Positions 57,460 through 64,000 of a stretch of DNA of 64,000 bases are shown here, piece after piece; position 1 is the first letter of the stretch, and each line of letters begins with the position of its first letter. The translations under genes and the position numbers were made by a program. Source of the DNA: Litsea cubeba (lineage: Eukaryota; Streptophyta; Magnoliopsida; Laurales; Lauraceae); assembly GCA_012931725.1 (NCBI GenBank), contig WHSA01001427.1:62001-126000 (forward strand), written 5' to 3'. The notes below the pieces were generated by a model. It was given only the letters and a program-made list of their open reading frames with translations. It made no database searches and was not told where the DNA came from.

Positions 57460-58040
57460 TTAAATTCCTTTATTTGTGCGGAGATGGATCATAAAGACCT
57501 TTTATGTTGATGTTTAATAAAGGGATGTTGGTAGGGTGTGCCCTTTTTAAACGAAGAAAAGAACCAATAGTAGGCTGTGCTTATGAAATTCAGTTTAGTG
57601 CTAATACATGGGATACATGTTTTAAAAATCCATACCAGTACATGGGTCCCACTTGCAATTAATCAAAAACCCTATCACAATCCTTGCAATGTGCATCACT
57701 AGATTCTGTATTAATATAGTACCTTTTCCGAGTTGGGGACACCAAAATAAAATAAGATAAATTATAGTCACCAAATAGAATAGAATAATTCTCTTTTAAC
57801 ATGGCGGGGCCAAAGGACCCACAAAACTACTCGATAATTAATATTCAGGAAGAGCAGAAGTTTTTTTAAATAAATTAGTTTTAAGTGGGCAGCTTTATAA
57901 ATTATCTGAGTACCCTCAATCGCCTGTTATTTTATTTTTAATTTTGATCTCACAAACATAAAGAGGCAACTGCTCTCAATTGGTTCGTTCCTTCGTTTTA
58001 ATTTCACATTCGTTCCCCTAGCATTTTCCTTAATCTTAAT

Positions 58041-58606
58041 TGATGGGCCAGGCCCAAGTGACCCGAATTGTGATGGTGAGTCAGGTCCAGGTGATCCGGT
58101 CCAAGCCCAAGTGACCCATTCCAGGATGATGGGTCAGGCCAAAGTAACTCGATCCGTGATCTGTTTAGTCTGTTGAGATCCGAGGCTTGCTTCACGAAGC
58201 CTCGCCACGTCAAGGATACCACGTCGCTTCGGAAGAAGTCCTCTCCTTACCCGCTTTTACCAATTCGTGCGGAGAAGATCTCACCTGCCTCGTCCCTCGA
58301 GGGTAGCTCTAAGGCTCCAAAGAGACGTTGCATTAAAGTCGTCCCCATCTGTTAGGGAAAGACTACAAATAGGAGAGTCCTCTCATCACTTAAGGATGAA
58401 TTTTATGTCTTTTACTTTTTCCTAAGCTTGTAACCCTTTTACGCTCATCAAAGATCACCAGGCAATCCCTGCCTTTATGAAGTGGATGTAGGTCACACAG
58501 ACCGAACCACTATAAATTTCCTTTTTCTCTCTCATTTATTTACCGCATTTATTACTGCATTTATTACTTGACCGGTGGTGTCCGAAACATATTTTTGGCA
58601 TCATCA
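58041..58606 (+). repeat. 5' LTR of second gypsy element
   Basis: 566 bp. The start is fixed by loss of homology to cystinosin intron 4 after cttaat; the end by the PBS. A TATA-like ctacaaatagg is near 58361. Confidence 0.8.
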
Positions 58607-58626
58607 GTTTGGTGCCGTCTGTGGGG
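58607..58626 (+). promoter_or_regulatory. Primer binding site
   Basis: GTTTGGTGCCGTCTGTGGGG, same as the first element's PBS except C-to-T in GGCGCC. Confidence 0.75.
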
Positions 58627-58654
58627 AGAAAAAAAATCAAATACTTTTGAAATT

Positions 58655-59600
58655 ATGGTGATCAGCACGAGATCGGAGAGACGGGAGGATAATCCCACTC
58701 AAGATGGGCGCCCAACAGGCCCAGGCCCTTCCGGGCGCCCAGACTCCCCCAGGCGGGCAGAGGATGTTCCTCCATCGAATGATCCTGCCCCAAATGCTCC
58801 TGCTCTCACTCCTCAACAAATGATGGAGACTATGCAGCAGCTGGTGACTCAAAACCAGCAGATCTTACAACTCATGCTCACGGGGCAAGGAGGAGAACAG
58901 TTTGGTGGAGTACCGCAGGAAGTACCACTCCCGAGGCATCCAACTGCTCCACAACGGGGAGCACCTCACCTGGGTGCCCATCCCCATGGCGCCCGTAGAG
59001 GAGCACACCACCTGGGCGCCCATCCCCCTGGCGCCCAGGGTAGAGGAGCACACCACCTGGGCGCCCATCCCCATGGCGCCCAGGGCCGGGGAGCACACTT
59101 GGGCATCCATCCCCTTGGCGCCCAGGATCCCTCTACTGGAGCTCCCCAAGTCGCCCCGCACGGGATACTCTTGGTCGATCCTCAAGGTCGTGCCCATCAC
59201 GGAGTTCCTCCACCTCCCGGTGGAGCCCAGCTTGGAGGACCCCCACCTCCAGGTGGAGCAAATCATGGAGGACTTCCACCTCCTCCCTCTATCTCTAATG
59301 GGGAGGATCCTCACTTCCAAGAGGGAGGAAGTGAGAATCATAGCATGGAAGATGGGAGTTATTTCCTTGATTCGTCCAGGGAGCCCCACAATGGCTTGGA
59401 GGAAAAGATCAGAGAAATGCAGAACTAACTGGGGGATGTCTTCAATGCCATGAAGGCGAAGGCACCCGAGACAGTGGATTATCTAATCGGGCAAACGGAT
59501 ACTCCGTTCAAGCCCGATGTGGTGAATTACCCACTTCCTCAGAAGTTCAAAATGCCCTCCATGGAGACCTTCGATGGAAGGAAGGATCCATTGGACCACC
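58655..59600 (+). pseudogene. gag, 5' part, second gypsy element
   Basis: Begins MVISTRSERREDNPTQ and shares QQLVTQNQQILQLML and the His/Gly/Pro-rich region with the first gag. The repeat GAHPHGAQGRGAHHLG (58970-59130) is expanded here. A TAA at 59426-59428 replaces a Gln codon, but the frame continues with APETVDYLIGQTDTPFKPDV up to GRKDPLDHL, where the solo LTR is inserted. Confidence 0.85.
58965..59135 (+). repeat. GGCGCC minisatellite in gag
   Basis: Three to four imperfect units of about 51-54 bp (cacctgggcgcccatcccc ... tggcgcccaggg) encode His/Gly/Ala-rich repeats. Confidence 0.75.
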
Positions 59601-61908
59601 TGTTGACACCAAAAATGTCACTTTGCCTCTTCAAGATCCAAAGAGCTACATGAAGTCGCAACCTGCCATAAATAGGCAATGCTCCTTCCAAAAATCAAAT
59701 CTTGTCAGAATCAAACAAAAACTGCAAGATCTTTCAAGACAGCCAAAAGAGGAGTACACAAGAAGTTTCGGGCCATTTCAAAATCATTTGGCCTAACTTC
59801 GCTTCTCCGAGAACTAAATCAGGCCTCTCGGCAGCAAAGCTCTCCGGGACCATGGTTTCCAAGACAGAGCCTATGGATCATCTTTAAATGACTCCAATAG
59901 GTTCCCTGTCAAATTTCAAGTCAATCGGACATCGGTTGACCGCACATCAAACCGCGACATCTTCATCGCGACAAAAGCAAGTCTACTGGTGATAGGACCC
60001 CAAATGGCTTCAAAACTCAAACAAAAGCCTATGGTTGGTCTTATTTATTGCTCAGGAGGCTTCACACCAAATTTCAGGTCATTCCGACATCGTTTGACCC
60101 AGTTTCAGCTTCTGATGGAAAATCGGCAGCTCTGCGCGATAAAGTCTTCGGCTTTCTCAGGAAATTGGAAACTTTGCAAAATAAAATGCAAGGATTTTCA
60201 TCAGGTTTCCTATAAAGAAGTCAGGCCAATAAATGGTCAAAATGTCAAGGAAAAGTACAGGAGAAAAAAGAATCGAAAAACAGCCAAAACGGACACAAAA
60301 CGGGACACAAAGGGGGCAAAACCCCCCCAGGGTCGCAGACCCCTGCGACCCTGGCCCAGGGTCGCCGGCGACCTTGGAGCCCGGGGTCGCCGGGAAGGCC
60401 CCGGAAACCCCGGTTTTCGCCGTTTTTTCGCGATTCGAAGCGTCCAGCCTCTGGTACTTTCCAAAATTCATGCTTTTGAGACACCAAATCCTCTGACATC
60501 CGTCCAAAACACGGGTTAATCATCAAGAGTATCGAAAACAATATTGATCGCCACCCGGTCAACCAAAAAAAGTGTGCTTTCTACCCGACCGATCGAGAAA
60601 TCGACAGGACAGATGGCACCGACCCGCTGTTGGCAACAAACACCTGAAATTACATGGTCATCTGATGTCGATCTACATGAAGATCCATCGATGATCATCG
60701 ACAGAAGAATCCCAAAAGACGTGGCACGGCCCGCGACTCTTCAACTGCTCGGCGACCACTTAATGCGATTAATTGACTAGCTTTATTGCAGTCATTAATC
60801 CATTTCTTTGGACGGCCCAATCAGAAGCAAGCATCCGGGAGTTACAAGTCAAGAGATTCATGGCATTTAACCCATGAAACTCCTCCCATCATGGCGATTA
60901 AAGGCGATTAAATGCCCTCAATCTCCTCCGGCCAATCAGAAGCCAAGAAAAAGGAGTTACAAAATAAACAATTCAATTTTGTAACTCCTCCCTTTATATA
61001 GCTTTATGACAATCAAGGCTCATAAACCCTCCTAAATGGCTACCTGAAAGCCTATAAATAGGAGAGCTCTCCAAGAAGAAAGGACAGTACACAGAAAGCA
61101 CACAGACAGACAGAAGCACAGAAATCCAGAGAAAGGAAAAAGAGAGAAAACTCTGCGGAAGTTCTACACCAACCACCGCTACAAGGTGACAAAAGTCCCT
61201 TGGGGGGGTACCCCCCTCCCAAGGTCCTTGCCTTCTCCTTCTGCCTCCAACGGCTTAGACGTGGCTTTTCAGCCCGTCTACTCGGCTTTTTATTGGACAT
61301 AGGACCTCCTTTTGGTCTTTGTCCTCTAAAAACCTGAGGTTATAGCCAAGCCAAGCGAATCAATAGCATCCTCTGTTCTCATCTGCATGGATGATGGCGA
61401 AGCCCACATATGGCTTGCGACCGTCAATCTGAACGAGTCCCCCACAATCTCCTGAGAAGTTAGATCCTCCTTTTCTTGCTTTTCATTGTAGTTTGTATTT
61501 TTCCAAAAGAGACAAAAATCACAACTCTTGTCTTTCATTATTGATAAGAATTGTAAATCGGCTATAAACGCCAAAAATCGGCTATAAATGCCAAAATCGG
61601 CTATAAACGCCAAAATCGGCTATAAATGCCAAAAAAATCGCCTTTCACGGCAAATCAAGAAAATGTCTCTTTTCTTAAATATATGTGCAATGGAAAACTT
61701 GAAAGAAGTTGATTTCCTTTTTACTTGCGAAGGTTGATCTCCGGATCACCACTAGCAATTCCAAGTAAAATAGAAAATCTGGCACACCCACACAAAAAAA
61801 GAAATGTTGATGCACGCACCTGCCCCCCGGTCACGAAAGGGTCGGAACTAAACGGACTCCCACGTCCGCCGACCTCGGTAGGAACCCAGGCAGGAGCGCG
61901 GTCCATCA
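59601..61908 (+). mobile_element. Nested 2.3 kb solo LTR
   Basis: TGTTGACACC ... GGTCCATCA flanked by perfect CCACC duplication (59596-59600, 61909-61913), splitting gag cleanly between DHL and ETYKT. TATA box TATAAATA at 61053-61060 is followed by a leader-like stretch (aggacagtacacagaaagcac). No PBS, second LTR or pol is seen. A GC-rich block (60320-60420) repeats ggtcgc/gcgacc, and a four-unit repeat is at 61557-61635. Confidence 0.7.
61557..61635. repeat. Four-unit 19-20 bp tandem repeat
   Basis: Units of the form atcggctataaa(c/t)gccaaa, ending in an A-rich spacer. Each contains TATAAA. Confidence 0.8.
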
Positions 61909-62874
61909 CCACCTAGAGACCTATAAAACCAGAATGCAGCTGCACAGCATCCCCGACGAGATCATGTGCAGGGCATTTCCAACCACGCTGAAAGGTTCTG
62001 CCCGGCAGTGGTTCGCCAATCTCCACTCAGCATCCATCGCCACCTTTGGAGAATTGAGCAAATCTTTTGTCTCACACTTCATTGGTGGGCGCCGCCACCA
62101 GAAGCCTGCCACACACCTGCTTAGTATAAAGCAGGACGAGAATGAAAGCCTCAGGAGCTACCTCACTCGTTTTAACGAGGAGGTACTTCAAGTCGAAGAG
62201 CCCGACGACAAGGTCTCCATGACGGCTTTTCTCGGAGGCCTTCGCTCGTCGAGTTTCCTCTTTTCAGTGATGAAGCGCCCGCCAAAGAGCTTTCCAGAAT
62301 TACTGGCAAAAGCCCAAAAATATATGAATGCTGAAGACATCACGAGGGTGAGGCGAGGAGAGTCCTCCAGATCAGGCGGCAAGGGAAAGGAGCGGAACAG
62401 AGACGAGAATAAAGAAACAAGCAACAAACGAAGCAAGACAGAAAGAGTACCTGTCAGAGACCAACTCGGTCCTGCTCCGCAAAGAGATAGGCAAGTGTTC
62501 ACCCCTCTCACTGCCACTGTAGAGCACATCTTGTTCCAAATACAAGATGACCCAGCCATAAAATGGTCAGGGAAAATGAAATCTCCTCCAAACCGGAGGA
62601 ACCCGAACAAGTGCTGTCGCTTCCATCGCGACCATGGCCATGATACCGACGACTGTTATGAACTCAAGCGGCAGATTGAGGATCTCATTCAGCATGGCCA
62701 CCTGCGCCAATATGTCACGGGTAGGGGGCAAGCACTGCCACCACCACCACCTCACAATCTGGAGAACCAGCAGCCGATCGGAGAAATCCGAACCATCTCA
62801 GGAGGACTAGCAAAGTCGCTCTCGGCCATGAAGGCCCATGCCAGAAAGGCAAGGCATCCTGAGGAGGCACGCCC
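61909..62874 (+). pseudogene. gag, 3' part, second gypsy element
   Basis: Continues the gag core: QLHSIPDEIMCRAFPTTLKG, FGELSKSFVSHFIGG, SLRSYLTRFNEEVLQ, then Arg/Lys/Glu-rich sequence and the knuckle CRFHRDHGHDTDDC (C-x2-H-x4-H-x4-C). It keeps the 13 bases and the sense codon lost in the first element. It ends at the junction 62874/62875 before protease. Confidence 0.85.
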
Positions 62875-64000
62875 TGAAAGAAACTACGATTTAGATCTGA
62901 ACATCACTAGGGGAAGACGTTCATGGCTGATTTGTAACATGACAGATTTTTTAAAATCTGATTTGGGCAGCATAAATCAGCCATAGTAATCGCTTAATAA
63001 CTCCATAATTCATGACCAACAAGTGTATAATTAAAGGAGATTCAAGAAGACTATTACCTTGAAGATTTGTAGACTTCAAATCTCTGATAAAATAGATCCG
63101 AAGGGCTGAACTCAGACTTACAATTAGCAAACAACTTGCTGGAATTTTCTGCAGTAGTATTGCCTTTGATCTTCTTCTCTATCTCACTTCCAAATCTGAT
63201 TCGCTAAGATGGTGGGATCTTAATCTAGGTTTCTAGATGGGATTTGAGAACTATTTTCTATGGAAAAATCTCAGACCTTGAGCTCTCCTCAATGAAGAAG
63301 AGAAAGGGGTTGGACGTGTGGGATCTTGCTCTCTCTTAGTATGGACGTCCAAGGGGGAAAGCCCTTTTCCTTTTATAGAAACTTTGGAATCCTTTTATAG
63401 TATAATCTAAAGATTTATTTCCTTTTAGAAACACTCCAATTAGAAAAGGAAACTAAGGAACTTCCCATAAACTTTGGCAATTAGTAATCCTAGTTGCATA
63501 ACACTTACTAATTTAAGTTTCTAATTCAAAAAAGAAACTTTCTTATAGGAATACTAATTCAAAGAGGAGTCCAACCTTCCAAGTAGAGAGACCTACTCAA
63601 AATTGAAAACCTTACCCATGGAATTCCCATTATGGATGTCCCACATGATAATGCACACCATGGCCCACTAATAATTTATCTAGAATCAAATTCATGTATG
63701 CCATCAAAGGCCTATTTGAATTTAAACTTAAAATTATTTCTCCATTAAAATAATTCATCCAAAAGTCATCTAAACAACTTAGGAAACCATGCCAATCTTG
63801 GAAAGTGACTAGAGAAGGGACCAAAAGACATATTTGCCCTTGGCTCCCAAAATGACCATTATGTCCATGCTAAACCCATAGCAACACTAAGACCATTTTA
63901 ACCTTAACTCATTCCACTAAAGAGTTATGGTTGAACTCCAGGGACAAATATATAATATAATAAGCTCGTCATAAAATGACAGTTGTCTTCGACCTACTAA
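62875..64000 (-). mobile_element. Probable LTR of another element, truncated by window end
   Basis: Sequence unrelated to the gypsy element starts with TGAAAGAAAC at 62875. On the minus strand a TATA box (TATAAAAGG, about 63371-63379) precedes a leader-like region and the sequence ends ...CA at 62875, which fits a minus-strand LTR (3' or solo). No coding sequence is seen to 64000 and the other end is outside the window. Confidence 0.45.

Larger units (their letters stand above)
58041..62874 (+). mobile_element. Second Tat-like gypsy element, truncated, with nested solo LTR
   Basis: The 5' LTR is followed by the gypsy PBS and gag. Gag is interrupted by an insertion (59601-61908) and then continues to 62874, where homology to the first element ends abruptly at GCACGCCC. 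No pol or 3' LTR is in the window. The LTR termini (TGATGGGCCAGG ... GGCATCATCA) match the first element's termini closely but the sequence is clearly diverged. Confidence 0.85.

Noticed and set aside
60157..60562. Overlapping frames of about 75-176 codons on both strands
   Set aside because: They sit in a GC-rich block of a solo LTR, are open in several frames at once and show no known motif.
61557..61635. CRISPR-like array
   Set aside because: Only four 19-20 bp units with almost no spacers, in a plant LTR.

Overview
The window is repeat-rich nuclear DNA from a flowering plant. Three split genes with GT-AG introns encode plant-type cystinosin (a PQ-loop cystine/H+ symporter). They are embedded in LTR retrotransposons (Ty3/gypsy Tat-like, Ty1/copia, Sirevirus-like), a gene-capturing Mutator-like element, hAT-like and other TIR elements and a tRNA-derived SINE. 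The species cannot be told from the sequence.

Layout. 1-5014: 3' part of cystinosin copy 1 (exons 3-8), with a one-base frameshift in its last exon. 5015-22513: spacer 1, about 5.6 kb once insertions are removed. It is interrupted by a Pack-MULE at 7276-9129 and a full-length minus-strand Tat-like gypsy element at 10336-20336. 22514-29531: cystinosin copy 2, whose eight exons assemble into an uninterrupted 273-residue protein. 29532-54032: spacer 2, the paralogue of spacer 1, interrupted by a SINE (29811-29988), a copia element (31148-37986), a solo LTR (38879-41862), a non-autonomous Sirevirus-like element (42558-50487) and another solo LTR (50850-51711). 54033-57008: exons 1-4 of cystinosin copy 3. 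Its continuation is replaced by a second gypsy element (58041-62874), which carries its own nested 2.3 kb solo LTR (59601-61908). A further probable LTR begins at 62875 and runs off the window.

Because the gene plus spacer is repeated in tandem, most insertions can be checked against an empty site in the paralogous copy. That fixes the ends and target-site duplications of the MULE, the copia, gypsy and Sirevirus-like elements, the solo LTRs, the SINE and several small TIR elements. The pattern of identity (copy 1 and copy 2 nearly identical only from intron 7 onward; copy 2 and copy 3 nearly identical upstream and through exon 4) suggests unequal crossing over in intron 7. Copy 2 would then be a chimera of two older cystinosin genes.

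The most unusual features are: (i) an antisense, intron-containing, TATA-equipped gene inside the Tat-like element, encoding a plant retrotransposon-associated domain, a coiled coil and an acidic tail; (ii) a 224-bp segment of the Sirevirus-like 5' LTR present as two direct copies and one inverted copy, predicting a long hairpin; (iii) a Pack-MULE carrying fragments that look like a WD40 gene and a U-box/ARM gene; (iv) GGGCGCC-based minisatellites inside three different coding segments of the Tat-like elements.

All domain names come from reading the translations by eye; no database search was possible. Several breaks are 1-2 nt in short repeats, so assembly error cannot be separated from real decay.
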